64,000 bases of DNA from Subsaximicrobium wynnwilliamsii (GCF_007997225.1 NZ_VORM01000001.1:62001-126000), one strand, 5' to 3'. Numbered from the stretch's first letter, positions 1 through 7,381 are shown. Numbers and translations: made by a program. The notes: generated by a model from the sequence alone, not told the origin.

Positions 1-88
1 CATGACCGCAGAGTTCGCCCATGCGCTGGCCGAGGATTAGGGAGTTGTCGGCGATGCCGAGGATGTAGTTGTATAGATTTGTGTTCAT
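1..88 (-). CDS. paaC: 1,2-phenylacetyl-CoA epoxidase subunit PaaC, N-terminal fragment
   Basis: Reading the minus strand from an ATG at 86-88 gives an open frame of 29 codons that runs off the left edge. It contains the segment ILGIADNSLILGQRMGELCG, which matches the start of PaaC, the structural subunit of the phenylacetyl-CoA ring epoxidase. The gene follows paaA and paaB in the usual order. Only the N-terminus is visible, so nothing can be said about the rest. It is separated from paaB by an inserted four-helix-bundle gene with GAAGAT arms, and its start codon is about 12 nt from the end of that insert. Confidence 0.88.
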   Translation of the reverse strand, partial: MNTNLYNYILGIADNSLILGQRMGELCGH

Positions 89-100
89 ATTATGAATTTG

Positions 101-531
101 AAATTGAAGTTGAAATCGAAGATGAAGATGAAGATGAAGACGACTTTAGTATCGTTTCAAAATCGTGACTATAATTCTTATCAACTCATCGTTTTCTTTA
201 TTTAAACTTTCTAAATCTTCTTTTTTATAAATAAGCGCTTTTGTTTGAATATTTATATTTCTAATACTCTCTCTAAGTTCCTTGAGGACAATGCGAAGCT
301 TATTTGCTTTATCTTTATCACTTGCTGCGCCTAAAAATTCTCCAAAATTAAGAGCCGCTGAACAAGAGGAACGAATCAACTGTTTAGCCAAATAATCTGC
401 CGCAAAGGTTTTTGGATTATTCGAATAAAAACGAATTATCGATGCCGCAAAGTCTTCTAATCTATCATCTAAATCAAATTGCTTCATGATATGCGATTCA
501 TCTTCGTCTTCATCTTCATCTTCGTCCTCAT
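101..531 (-). repeat. Inverted GAAGAT-type arms enclosing a four-helix-bundle gene (IVS-like unit)
   Basis: The left arm (about 101-142) is a run of GAAGAT/GAAGTT/GAAATC hexamers. The right arm (about 497-531) is its reverse complement. Between them, 124-142 and 505-523 are a perfect 19-bp inverted repeat (CGTCTTCATCTTCATCTTC on one side). The arms lie 3 nt after the stop and 17 nt before the start of the enclosed ORF, and they fill almost the whole paaB-paaC gap. In a paa transcript they would pair into a long stem closing off the ORF. This is the geometry of the intervening sequences in some bacterial 23S rRNAs, which also encode a four-helix-bundle protein. The analogy is inference; the repeats are seen directly. 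Confidence 0.8.
146..487 (-). CDS. Four-helix bundle protein (23S rRNA intervening-sequence protein family)
   Basis: This 113-residue, entirely helical protein resembles the TIGR02436/S23 four-helix-bundle family. Family features seen are an N-terminal helix around FAASIIRFYS, the central LIRSSCSAALNFGEFLGAAS helix, and the KANKLRIVLKELRESI segment. Members are encoded in intervening sequences of some 23S rRNAs, stand alone in many Bacteroidota genomes, and resemble the Avd accessory protein of diversity-generating retroelements. Their biochemical role is unknown; basic surface and nucleic-acid binding have been proposed. No reverse transcriptase is nearby, so a retroelement role is unlikely here. 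The gene interrupts the paa operon and is flanked by inverted GAAGAT arms, which suggests insertion as a unit. Confidence 0.85.
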   Translation of the reverse strand: MKQFDLDDRLEDFAASIIRFYSNNPKTFAADYLAKQLIRSSCSAALNFGEFLGAASDKDKANKLRIVLKELRESIRNINIQTKALIYKKEDLESLNKENDELIRIIVTILKRY

Positions 532-532
532 T

Positions 533-823
533 TTACATATGTTTTACCTCATCGGGCAAATCATAAAACGTGGGATGACGATAGACTTTGTCTTGAGCCG
601 GCTCAAACAATTCGCCGTTGTGGTCTGGGTTGGAGGCTGTGATATTGCATGATTCCACAACCCAAATGCTCACACCTTCGTTGCGTCTTGTGTAAACGTC
701 CCGAGCGTTTTCCATGGCCATTTCGGCATCTGCTGCGTGCAGACTACCAAAATGCCGGTGTTCTAATCCGTTTTTACTTCTTACGAAGATTTCCCAAAGG
801 GGCCAGTTTTTTTTTTGTGACAT
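533..823 (-). CDS. paaB: 1,2-phenylacetyl-CoA epoxidase subunit PaaB
   Basis: The 96-residue product has the PaaB signature: WPLWEIFVRSKNGLEHRHFGSLHA at the N-terminus, then the VYTRRNEG and SIWVV segments. PaaB is a small subunit of the multicomponent monooxygenase that epoxidises phenylacetyl-CoA, acting with PaaA, PaaC and reductase PaaE in the cytoplasm. Length is normal for the family. The gene lies between paaA and the inserted four-helix-bundle gene, all on the same strand. The right arm of the insert begins only a few bases after the stop. Confidence 0.93.
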   Translation of the reverse strand: MSQKKNWPLWEIFVRSKNGLEHRHFGSLHAADAEMAMENARDVYTRRNEGVSIWVVESCNITASNPDHNGELFEPAQDKVYRHPTFYDLPDEVKHM

Positions 824-979
824 GTGGTTTTATCTTTTAGATTATAGACGAATAGAATATAAAGGCTAGACGAATAAAATTGAGACTTATGAATGCTTCG
901 CTTTTAGACGTAAGACTTAAAACAAAAATTTAAAATCAATTGTCTTAAGTCATAAGTCATTTCGTCTTAAGTCATTTTT
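824..979. repeat. paaA-paaB gap with direct and inverted AAGTCATAAG-type repeats
   Basis: The 156-bp gap holds a cluster of short related words. GTCTTAAGTCAT occurs twice close together (about 942-975), and ACTTATGA near 892 is the inverse of TCATAAGT near 951. No ORF of interest is seen. A hairpin in the paaA-paaB mRNA is possible, but no clear terminator is present. Confidence 0.45.
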
Positions 980-1936
980 TTAGACTGCTTGCTTTTCTTT
1001 ACGCTCCTGATTTTTTGAAGCATAAGCCATAGCGGCATCACGCACCCATTCGCCACCTTCCCAGGCGTTGACTCTGGCTTTTATGCGTTCTTTATTCATT
1101 GGGCCATGACCTTTGACTACTTGCCAAAACTCGTCCCAATTGATTTCGCCGAAATCGTAGCTTTGACGTTCTTCATTCCATTTCAAATCTTTGTCTGGAA
1201 TGCTAAGGCCTAAAATATCGGCTTGCGGAACGGTCTGGTCAATGAATTGCTGACGCAGCTCGTCGTTGGATTTGCGCTTGAGTTTCCATTTCATGGATTG
1301 CTCGGTATGCACCGATTCTGCATCTGTTGGGCCCAACATCATCAAACTTGGCCACCACCAGCGGTTCAAGGCATCTTGTGCCATGTCCTTTTGCTCTGGA
1401 GTGCCTTTGCACAATTTCAACATGATTTCATAGCCTTGTCTTTGGTGGAAACTCTCTTCCTTACACACCCGAACCATGGCTCTGGCGTAAGGTCCAAAAG
1501 AGGTGCTGCACAAGGGCACTTGATTGATAATCGCAGCGCCATCTACCAGCCAACCTACGGTACCCATATCGGCCCATGTGACGGTTGGATAATTGAAAAT
1601 GGAGCTGTACTTCGCTTTGCCTGTATGCAATTGCTCATACATTTCTTCTCTTGAAATGCCCAAGGTTTCGGTTGCGGAATACAGGTATAATCCGTGACCT
1701 GCCTCATCTTGAACTTTTGCCAACAAGGCAACTTTACGTCTTAAGGACGGTGCTCTGGTAATCCAATTGCCCTCAGGCAACATGCCCACGATTTCAGAAT
1801 GTGCGTGCTGCGACATTTGCCTAATGTGGGTTTTACGGTATTTCTCGGGCATCCAATCTTTAGGTTCGATTTTCTCGTCCCTTTCGATGCGCTCGTCAAA
1901 TTGTTTTTCTAGACTTCTTACTTGTTCTTCACTCAT
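980..1936 (-). CDS. paaA: 1,2-phenylacetyl-CoA epoxidase catalytic subunit PaaA
   Basis: The di-iron catalytic subunit of phenylacetyl-CoA epoxidase. Visible motifs are VQDEAGHG and [13 protein letters not shown], supplying Glu/His ligands of the carboxylate-bridged iron centre, plus the [15 protein letters not shown] and [21 protein letters not shown] segments typical of PaaA. The frame can be extended upstream to 2029, but that N-terminus is lysine-rich and unlike the family. The ATG at 1936 (MSEEQ) gives 318 residues, the usual size, and is preferred. A 337-bp repeat-bearing gap separates it from paaE upstream. Confidence 0.94.
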   Translation of the reverse strand: MSEEQVRSLEKQFDERIERDEKIEPKDWMPEKYRKTHIRQMSQHAHSEIVGMLPEGNWITRAPSLRRKVALLAKVQDEAGHGLYLYSATETLGISREEMYEQLHTGKAKYSSIFNYPTVTWADMGTVGWLVDGAAIINQVPLCSTSFGPYARAMVRVCKEESFHQRQGYEIMLKLCKGTPEQKDMAQDALNRWWWPSLMMLGPTDAESVHTEQSMKWKLKRKSNDELRQQFIDQTVPQADILGLSIPDKDLKWNEERQSYDFGEINWDEFWQVVKGHGPMNKERIKARVNAWEGGEWVRDAAMAYASKNQERKEKQAV

Positions 1937-2273
1937 CTTATTATCAGCTTTTAGCTTTTGGCTTTTGGCCAATAGCAGGTTGAACTTTATTTTTATTTTT
2001 CTTCGGAAAATGGATTCATAAACAATCACATTGTTCCGGATGATATCTTGTCGTTGGTTGACAGGTGCGTTAAGGATTGAGGCATTGTTGGAGCTCCTCG
2101 CAGAGAGCGACTGCCGAAAGCCTGACCACGCCTAAGCGTGGGAACGCCCTAATCAATATCAAAATCTTTATGCCTATTAAAGACCAATTAACCTTGAAGC
2201 AGCTCTACGGAAGGCACTTTTACTACATCAAAATTTGGGTGCTCATCATGAGATCCCTGCTTTCGTAGGGATG
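1937..2273. other. Non-coding gap between paaE and paaA with two small hairpins
   Basis: This gap carries no convincing gene. A CCACGC-ctaa-GCGTGG hairpin lies at 2126-2141. A TTTC-loop palindrome related to the leu/arg start-site repeats lies at 2253-2272, directly after the paaE stop. A segment near 2200 resembles, in inverse, the AGCCTTCCGTAGCT word seen twice near 48.1-48.3 kb. Such a long gap inside a catabolic operon is unusual and seems to result from repeat insertion. Confidence 0.5.
2253..2272 (+). repeat. TTTC-loop palindrome (CCCGCTTTCGCGGG family), paaE 3' end
   Basis: ATCCCTGC-TTTC-GTAGGGAT forms a stem with a TTTC loop. It belongs to the family found upstream of leuD, leuB, argH, argB and argF', but here it follows a stop codon and faces the other way relative to the gene. 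Confidence 0.6.
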
Positions 2274-3347
2274 TTAGACGTCAAAATCAACCACTACTTT
2301 CTCTGAGGTTGGTACTGATTGGCAGCTCAACACATAATTCTGCGCCACCTCTTTATCTTCAAGCGCATAATTGACCTTCATTTCAACCGAGCCTTCCTTG
2401 ACCTGGCACTTACAGGTGCTGCAAACGCCTCCTTTGCAAGCGAACGGCAAATCGGCTCCCGCGCCAAGGGCTGCGTCTAAAATATTATCGAAATCCTTGG
2501 TCATGGTAAAGGTAAATTCCTTGCCGCCATCTAAAATGGTCACTTTTACGCCTTCTACTTTTTGTTTTGAAAGTCGCGCTGTTCGCTCAATGTCTTCTTC
2601 TGAAAGTCCGCTAACAAACAACTCAAAATGAACCAAATCCTTAGGTAATCCTGCGGCTATCAAATAATTGCTCACGTAATTTACCATTTGTTCTGGGCCG
2701 CAGAGAAAGACTTCGCTGGTGTCTGGAATGTCGATAAAGGTTTTTGTGAGCACGTCCATTTTCTCATCGTCAAAACGCCCGTTGAACAGGTAGATATCCC
2801 GTTTCTCCCTAGTAAGAAAGTAGTAGATTTCCAACCTTCCGAAGAATCGATTTCGCAATTGCTCCAGTTCTTCCTTAAAGATAATGGATTTTGCGGTCTT
2901 ATTGACGTAAAACAGCTTGCAAGTGGCTTTAGGCTCTGCCAATAAATGCGTCTTTACCATAGAAAGCACAGGCGTAATACCACTGCCCGCTGCAAAGAAG
3001 AGATAGTTTTTAGCGGCTTCCGGTTGTACCGAAACCCCAAAAGTACCGCTTGGCAACATGACCTCCATGGTATCGCCGGCTTTTAATTGCTCGTTGATGT
3101 AGGTGGAGAATTTTCCGCTTGGAATCAACTTTACCGCCACTTGCCACTTTTTATCTAAGGGACTCGAGCACAAGGAATACGAACGTCTCACATCTTCGCC
3201 ATCAATCATGGTTTTAAGTGTGAGGTGCTGCCCTTGATTGAAATGGAAATCGTCCTGCAGCTCCTCAGGAATATCGAAAGTGACCACCGTGGTATCGTCG
3301 GTTTCCTTGTAAATATCGCCGATTTTTATGTTGTGAAATTCTGCCAT
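2274..3347 (-). CDS. paaE: Phenylacetyl-CoA epoxidase reductase subunit PaaE
   Basis: A 357-residue class-IA oxygenase reductase. An FAD domain carries RRSYSLCS (54-61), an NAD(P)H domain carries GSGIT (121-125) and CGPEQM (216-221), and a C-terminal plant-type [2Fe-2S] ferredoxin domain carries Cys304, Cys309, Cys312 and Cys342. It passes electrons from NADPH to the PaaAC di-iron centre. In this operon it comes first, ahead of paaA, and sits directly behind the TetR operator and a TATATTTG promoter box. Confidence 0.94.
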   Translation of the reverse strand: MAEFHNIKIGDIYKETDDTTVVTFDIPEELQDDFHFNQGQHLTLKTMIDGEDVRRSYSLCSSPLDKKWQVAVKLIPSGKFSTYINEQLKAGDTMEVMLPSGTFGVSVQPEAAKNYLFFAAGSGITPVLSMVKTHLLAEPKATCKLFYVNKTAKSIIFKEELEQLRNRFFGRLEIYYFLTREKRDIYLFNGRFDDEKMDVLTKTFIDIPDTSEVFLCGPEQMVNYVSNYLIAAGLPKDLVHFELFVSGLSEEDIERTARLSKQKVEGVKVTILDGGKEFTFTMTKDFDNILDAALGAGADLPFACKGGVCSTCKCQVKEGSVEMKVNYALEDKEVAQNYVLSCQSVPTSEKVVVDFDV

Positions 3348-3436
3348 TTTATGTTTCGCGTTGCGCGTGGTGTCTTTTTATCGTTTTGAATAGTTTTTTT
3401 TGCAAAAGGGCATTCCCGTATATTGTTTTCAATTAG

Positions 3437-3464
3437 ACCTACAAGGTTTTGGAAACCCTGCAGG
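3437..3464. repeat. Palindromic repeat, ACCTACAAGGTTTT family
   Basis: One of at least six copies in the window of an imperfect palindrome of the form ACCTACAAGGTTTT followed by AAAACCTTGCAGGT. This copy has GG in the centre and lies in the paaE 5' region, upstream of the start codon. Confidence 0.7.
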
Positions 3465-3477
3465 AGCACCCTGTCAT

Positions 3478-3495
3478 AACTAACACTTGTTAGTT
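3478..3495. promoter_or_regulatory. Palindromic operator for the adjacent TetR regulator
   Basis: AACTAACACTTGTTAGTT is a perfect palindrome of two 8-bp arms with a 2-bp centre, the usual form of a TetR-family site. It lies between the regulator gene and paaE and starts 9 bp downstream of the paaE -7 box, so a bound repressor would cover the predicted transcription start. Assignment to this regulator is inference from position. Confidence 0.75.
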
Positions 3496-3503
3496 TATAG
3501 AAA

Positions 3504-3511
3504 CAAATATA
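3504..3511 (-). promoter_or_regulatory. paaE promoter -7 box
   Basis: On the minus strand TATATTTG matches the Bacteroidota -7 consensus TAnnTTTG. No strong -33 TTTG is seen at 19 bp upstream. The overlap of the expected start point with the palindrome at 3478-3495 supports the assignment. Confidence 0.55.
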
Positions 3512-3594
3512 CAAAAATCAATTCTTAATTACTTGTTAAATATGGTGGACAGCGGGATGCGGCAAATAAGCTTTCCATTGGATGACACCATTTG

Positions 3595-4167
3595 TTATGA
3601 CTTTATTATCCCATCAATCATTATATCGCTTAAGTTTTGAGACAATTCTTGGCTATTCAACCGGCCTTTTTTTGGCATCCACAAATAGAGCGAGCGTAAG
3701 GTGGTAAGCATTGAGAACATGATGATTTCGGGATTGCTGGGTTTGATTTCTTCGGAAGCAATGCCGTGTTCAATGATGTCTAGGAAACTGGTTTCATACT
3801 CGGTTCTTAACTGAAGGTAATGCTCCAACTGGTCTTCAAGATGCATCCAATCGTTATTGAGCGCTGCCATACCATTGGTGTGTTTTGCGGTAATCTCAAC
3901 GTGTAGCGCAACGATAGCCTTCAGTTTTGCAATGTTAGATTTTTCTGAAGCTTGTATCTGCCGCATTCCGTTTGTAAATTCTTCAGCAATAAAAACCACG
4001 ATGGTTTTGAGCAGCTCCTGTTTTGAACTGATATGATTGTAAAGACTGGCAGCTTTCATATCCATCGCAGTGGCCAAATCGCGCATGGTTACAGCGCTGT
4101 AGCCTTTGCTTTTAAACAATTTAGCTGCAGTTTTTATGATGTCGTTCTTACGGGTTTCAGATTTCAT
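3595..4167 (-). CDS. TetR/AcrR-family transcriptional regulator, probably of the paa operon
   Basis: The 190-residue product has a TetR helix-turn-helix at about 8-55 (IIKTAAKLFKSKGYSAVTMR, then MKAASLYNHISSKQELL) and a divergent helical ligand-binding C-terminal domain. It lies directly upstream of paaE on the same strand. A palindromic site stands in the gap, so repression of paaE-paaA-paaB-paaC relieved by a phenylacetyl-CoA-type ligand is the likely role, as for PaaR-type TetR regulators. The ligand is inferred. Confidence 0.85.
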   Translation of the reverse strand: MKSETRKNDIIKTAAKLFKSKGYSAVTMRDLATAMDMKAASLYNHISSKQELLKTIVVFIAEEFTNGMRQIQASEKSNIAKLKAIVALHVEITAKHTNGMAALNNDWMHLEDQLEHYLQLRTEYETSFLDIIEHGIASEEIKPSNPEIIMFSMLTTLRSLYLWMPKKGRLNSQELSQNLSDIMIDGIIKS

Positions 4168-4257
4168 GAGTCTTATACCATAGTTTAAAATAAAGGGGGT
4201 TAAATCGATATTTATTGCAAGGAAAGAATTTTCGTAAATTTAGGCAAAAAGAAATCC

Positions 4258-4569
4258 ATGGGTGTTTTAGAGCTGTTATTTGGTTCGAAGAAAAAGAGAA
4301 TCAAGGCATTTTTAGATAAGGACGCCGTGATTATTGATGTGCGCACCCAGCAAGAATGGGACAAAGGCCACATCAAAACCGCCAAACATGTGCCTTTGCA
4401 CCTCCTAAAAGACAAGGTTTCTGAATTGAAAGCCCTCAACAAACCGCTCATCTTATGTTGCCAAAGCGGAGTGCGAAGCGTTAAAGCTGCCAAATATCTT
4501 CAAATGCACAATCTTGAAGCAACCGATGGAGGTGGCTGGAGGAGCCTGGAAAAGATTGTTTTGTCCTAA
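4258..4569 (+). CDS. Rhodanese-like domain protein
   Basis: A 103-residue single-domain rhodanese. IIDVRTQQEWDKGHI (25-39) is the CH2A-type motif, and the active loop is C68-QSGVR73 with the catalytic cysteine present. Such proteins carry persulfide sulfur in the cytoplasm. No signal peptide is visible. It is divergent from the TetR gene and followed by a 120-bp GAAGAT tract, with no obvious partner. Confidence 0.88.
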   Translation: MGVLELLFGSKKKRIKAFLDKDAVIIDVRTQQEWDKGHIKTAKHVPLHLLKDKVSELKALNKPLILCCQSGVRSVKAAKYLQMHNLEATDGGGWRSLEKIVLS

Positions 4570-4586
4570 TTTATCATAACCCTTTT

Positions 4587-4706
4587 TGAAGTTGAAGTTG
4601 AAATTGAAGATGAAGACGAAGACGAAGATGAAGATGAAGATGAAGACGAAGATGAAGATGAAGATGAAATTGAAGATGAAGATGAAGATGAAGATGAAGA
4701 TGAAGT
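4587..4706 (+). repeat. (GAAGAT)n degenerate hexanucleotide tract
   Basis: About twenty hexamers of GAAGAT, GAAGAC, GAAGTT or GAAATT. The opening (TTGAAGTTGAAATTGAAGAT) is like the outer part of the arm at 101-142 beside the four-helix-bundle gene. No four-helix-bundle ORF or inverted partner is found here, so this may be a solo arm left after loss of an element, or simple slippage. Confidence 0.75.
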
Positions 4707-4758
4707 AATAAAATTAGAAACTGTTTATTGGCACGACAAAGGTAATCACACACAGCTT

Positions 4759-4793
4759 TGCGCCCCCTGCCTGCCGTAGGCAGGTTTGCGAGA
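4759..4793. repeat. GC-rich repeat CTGCCTGCCGTAGGCAGG, copy 1
   Basis: The segment TGCGCC..CTGCCTG..CAGGCAGGTTTGCGAGA recurs at 40181-40214 with few changes. The core CCTGCC..GGCAGG forms a stem. Confidence 0.65.
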
Positions 4794-4903
4794 AAAAAAT
4801 CATTCCAACACCACCTTATTCAAATCAGTCCAGAAGCAATTGAAAGCGAAAGTGAATAAATGTGAACGCTAAACTTATATCTCATAAAGTTTCACAGCAA
4901 AAC

Positions 4904-5539
4904 CTACTTAAGTTTTAAAAGTTTCAGGTTTTGAAAGCGCTCTACTTCCTCAAGGGACTTGACTTGTTGTTTGTTGTATTCTAATGTCCACCCCAAGGAG
5001 TTTGTTAGAATATAGAATTTTGAGAGTTCGCTAATCAGTCTGTTTTCTGCATTGTTCTTTAAATCTGAAGCGTTGATTTTTTTCATCAAGGATTTTTTGA
5101 CGCTCTCTTTTATGTTGTTATAATCCTTGGCCTGGAACTGGTTGAGATAATCGGCCTGTACATCGTAATACTCAAAATCGGGACTGATTTTTATTTCTTC
5201 TTTGGGGATGCTAATAATGCGCAGTGTTTTTGTGGCTTCGTCAATTTCATATTCAATCTTACTTAAATCATAAGCCACGGTCACATCGGCGTTGACCACT
5301 ACCAAGGCTTTTTTTTCGACTTCGAATAGATTGCCAAATATGGCTTTTGAGTTTTTATAGCTAAAGACCTCACTAAAATGGCCTTCAGTGACCACCAACT
5401 TGCCTACATTTTTGATTTGCTCTTGAATAAGCGCGGAATGCTCCTTAAGCACAATCCGATCCTCATTTTTATCGTCACAATATTTTATAGTCAGTAGCAC
5501 GACTAAAGCAAGTAATATCCCTGTGATAATCTTTCTCAT
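4904..5539 (-). CDS. DUF4230 domain-containing protein
   Basis: A 211-residue protein with one N-terminal membrane anchor (ITGILLALVVLLTIKYC) followed by a soluble DUF4230 domain. Segments such as VTEGHFSEVFSY, VVVNADVTVAYDLSKI and LRIISIPKEEI match that family. It is probably exported and anchored in the inner membrane. The function of DUF4230 proteins is not known. It is a single gene with repeat-filled gaps on both sides. Confidence 0.8.
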   Translation of the reverse strand: MRKIITGILLALVVLLTIKYCDDKNEDRIVLKEHSALIQEQIKNVGKLVVTEGHFSEVFSYKNSKAIFGNLFEVEKKALVVVNADVTVAYDLSKIEYEIDEATKTLRIISIPKEEIKISPDFEYYDVQADYLNQFQAKDYNNIKESVKKSLMKKINASDLKNNAENRLISELSKFYILTNSLGWTLEYNKQQVKSLEEVERFQNLKLLKLK

Positions 5540-5631
5540 TGGGCTAAGTTAATTAAAATAAATGTACCGTGAAGGGCTGGTGAATATATGTGTCTTTTAG
5601 AATTCTAGCGAACCTGCAGTGAAATTGCTTC

Positions 5632-5649
5632 TCCCGATAGTTATCGGGA
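5632..5649. repeat. TCCCGAT-agtt-ATCGGGA hairpin repeat
   Basis: A 7-bp perfect stem with a 4-nt loop. The same unit recurs inside the nested element at 5895-5912, and a related form lies in the centre of the repeat at 63349-63386. Confidence 0.65.
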
Positions 5650-5680
5650 TCGTAATGACCGTTTGGTTGAGATGAGAGCC

Positions 5681-5728
5681 AAAAAAACATTAGTTTCTTC
5701 TCTGTTCGAAGCCCAACTAATGTTTTTT
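5681..5728 (-). terminator. Probable terminator downstream of gldBC
   Basis: ACATTAGTT (5687-5695) pairs with AACTAATGT (5715-5723), with flanking A and T runs extending the stem. The T-run on the minus strand favours termination of transcripts coming from gldB-gldC, although the A/T flanks would also serve the other strand. Confidence 0.5.
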
Positions 5729-5874
5729 CAATGGATTAATAGCAAGACAAATATAGAAATAATTTTCTGTGCTTGCGTTAGCTCCATATTAAGCTTGCTT
5801 TAATAAATTGCTTCTTTTAAACCGGTAAATGCTCAGGTCAAAATTATTGGAGCATAGATTTCAAAAAGAGAAAA

Positions 5875-5939
5875 ACCTACAAGGAGATTTCTTTTCCCGA
5901 TTAAGATCGGGATAAGAAATAACACCTTGCAAGTTAGGT
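5875..5939. repeat. Nested palindromes: CCCGAT hairpin inside an ACCTACAAGG palindrome
   Basis: The outer arms are ACCTACAAGG (5875-5884) and the CCTTG...AGGT segment (5925-5939). Within them ATTTCTT/AAGAAAT (5887-5893/5914-5920) encloses TCCCGAT/ATCGGGA (5895-5901/5906-5912). One repeat family appears to have inserted into the centre of another. Confidence 0.65.
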
Positions 5940-6042
5940 CGTAACAACTAAGCCTAGAACCCCTTCGAGTTTTCAAAACCTAATCGATTTGGAAAGAATT
6001 TTAATGCCTATCTAGTTAAGCATACTAAATTGAATGAACTCA

Positions 6043-6070
6043 AACCTACAAGGTTTTTAAAACCTTGCAG
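6043..6070. repeat. Palindromic repeat, ACCTACAAGGTTTT family
   Basis: ACCTACAAGGTTTTT followed by AAAACCTTGCAG. This near-perfect copy lies 13 bp after the gldC stop. Confidence 0.75.
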
Positions 6071-6083
6071 ATTTAGCCAAATA

Positions 6084-6419
6084 CTACTTTTTAAGCTCCA
6101 GTTTTTCAGCAAAATAATCACAGAAATCCTTCATGGTTGCCGTCATTTTTTCGTCTTGGGTAGCGCGCTGGAAGGTATTGCTCATCTCTACCAAAGTTTG
6201 ATGAAAAAACTGCTTCATCTCATCTACAGGCATATCTTTGGTCCAAAGGTCAATACGCAGGCTTTCCTTGGCTTTTGAATCCCAAACCGAGAGCATCAAT
6301 GCTTTGGCCTCTTCGTTATCAATACCCCCGTCTTCAGCGCTCCAACGCAGCTTTTCAGGGATTCGATTTTCGTCCAATTCTACATTAAGCTCTATTTTTG
6401 AAGTATGTGTTTTCGCCAT
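6084..6419 (-). CDS. gldC: Gliding motility protein GldC
   Basis: A 111-residue soluble protein matching GldC (KIELNVELDENRIPEKLRWSAEDGG near the N-terminus, then LSVWD and LRIDLWTKDMPVDEMKQFF). GldC is a cytoplasmic accessory of the gliding/T9SS system, and its loss in related bacteria impairs gliding. It overlaps the gldB stop by one base, so the two are translationally linked, as is usual in flavobacteria. Confidence 0.93.
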   Translation of the reverse strand: MAKTHTSKIELNVELDENRIPEKLRWSAEDGGIDNEEAKALMLSVWDSKAKESLRIDLWTKDMPVDEMKQFFHQTLVEMSNTFQRATQDEKMTATMKDFCDYFAEKLELKK

Positions 6420-7381
6420 TATTTCTCGGGTTTGTAATTAGATTTGTTGAATATTTCCAGTGCATCGGTGTCCATCATCGTATTTAAATCCACTGTATTA
6501 TTAGTCATGTAAGCTTTAACGATTTGCCAACCAATGTATTGCCCCAACCGGCCGGGTGTCTCGTTATCGATGTCGAGATAAAATTTGGTGAAAGGGGCTT
6601 CAGCAATAAAACGCGCCGATAAAGCAACATCTGTGCTAAAAAGTACTTCTTTGTTTACAAAATATGTCCAAATCATATTCTCGTTTTCTATGGCAAACTC
6701 CAATTGTTTTGGGGTGTATCCAATTTTTTCGGCATCAGTTTTAAACGGAATCACTTTATCTTTGAAGTACATTTGTTTTCCGAAGTAAATCATTTCGTCC
6801 AATAAGGTTTTTTTGAGGGATTGATGACTGTTGCGCTTGGCATATTCTGCAGCAAGATCCACAACAATCTGTGATTTGGTCATATTCGCTGTTATGTAAG
6901 CTGGAATATTTGCATAGAATTCGTGCGCGCTGCCCAAATAGTTATCCAATGCTAGCAGCACAATGGTATCGGTCACAACTACAGGGTATCTATAATCCAC
7001 ATCGTTGGTAAGCGTTATGACCCTTGGCGCAGTAAAACTCTTGTCATAAAATTTTATATGCTTGAAAAGACTTGTGATTTCTGCTTCCGTCTGTTTGAAA
7101 TCGCCAAACTGTGCATCAACCTCCTCAAATAACTGTTGCTGTAAGGTGTCTTTCATTCGCTCAAGCCACACGGTATCTTCGACCTGTTTAGAGAAGAGGA
7201 ACGGATAGGTTTTTTTTATTGACTCTAAATCTCTGGGTTTCGCTTTTGCAAACACCCTGTCAAAACGCTCTATAGAGACATTCATCTCAATTTTGGAAAT
7301 CTTGTTTTCGCCCGAATCGTCATTTTTACAACCTAAGCAAAGCAATAGCAACACAGCAAAAACGTATATTAATCTCATCAC
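6419..7381 (-). CDS. gldB: Gliding motility lipoprotein GldB
   Basis: A 320-residue lipoprotein with signal peptide and lipobox LCLGC (Cys18). The body has GldB features: NVSIERFDRVFAKAKP, the LALDNYLGSAHEFYANIPAY motif, and a C-terminal IGWQIVKAYM segment. GldB is membrane-attached and required for gliding in Flavobacterium. It is divergent from nadE, with a 101-bp shared upstream region containing an inverted TACCGT/ACGGTA pair (about 7402-7428). Confidence 0.94.
   Translation of the reverse strand: MMRLIYVFAVLLLLCLGCKNDDSGENKISKIEMNVSIERFDRVFAKAKPRDLESIKKTYPFLFSKQVEDTVWLERMKDTLQQQLFEEVDAQFGDFKQTEAEITSLFKHIKFYDKSFTAPRVITLTNDVDYRYPVVVTDTIVLLALDNYLGSAHEFYANIPAYITANMTKSQIVVDLAAEYAKRNSHQSLKKTLLDEMIYFGKQMYFKDKVIPFKTDAEKIGYTPKQLEFAIENENMIWTYFVNKEVLFSTDVALSARFIAEAPFTKFYLDIDNETPGRLGQYIGWQIVKAYMTNNTVDLNTMMDTDALEIFNKSNYKPEK

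Larger units (their letters stand above)
4570..4903. other. Non-coding gap: GAAGAT tract and GC-rich palindrome
   Basis: The 334-bp gap contains the hexanucleotide tract at 4587-4706 and the palindromic repeat at 4759-4793. No gene with a plausible start was found. The E-D reading of the tract has no initiation codon before it. Confidence 0.6.
5540..6083. other. 544-bp gap made up largely of palindromic repeats
   Basis: No gene is seen. The gap holds a TCCCGAT-ATCGGGA hairpin (5632-5649), a long-loop terminator (5681-5728), a nested double palindrome (5875-5939) and an ACCTACAAGG palindrome (6043-6070) next to the gldC stop. Confidence 0.6.

Noticed and set aside
1937-2029. N-terminal extension of PaaA to 2029
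   Set aside because: The extra 31 residues are Lys/Ile/Phe-rich, do not resemble PaaA, and the ATG at 1936 gives the normal length.
4587-4706. GAAGAT tract as a coding region for a Glu-Asp repeat protein
   Set aside because: The Glu-Asp frame is open, and the GAT/GAC changes are synonymous in it, but no start codon precedes it before a stop, and the tract matches the non-coding arms at 101-142.
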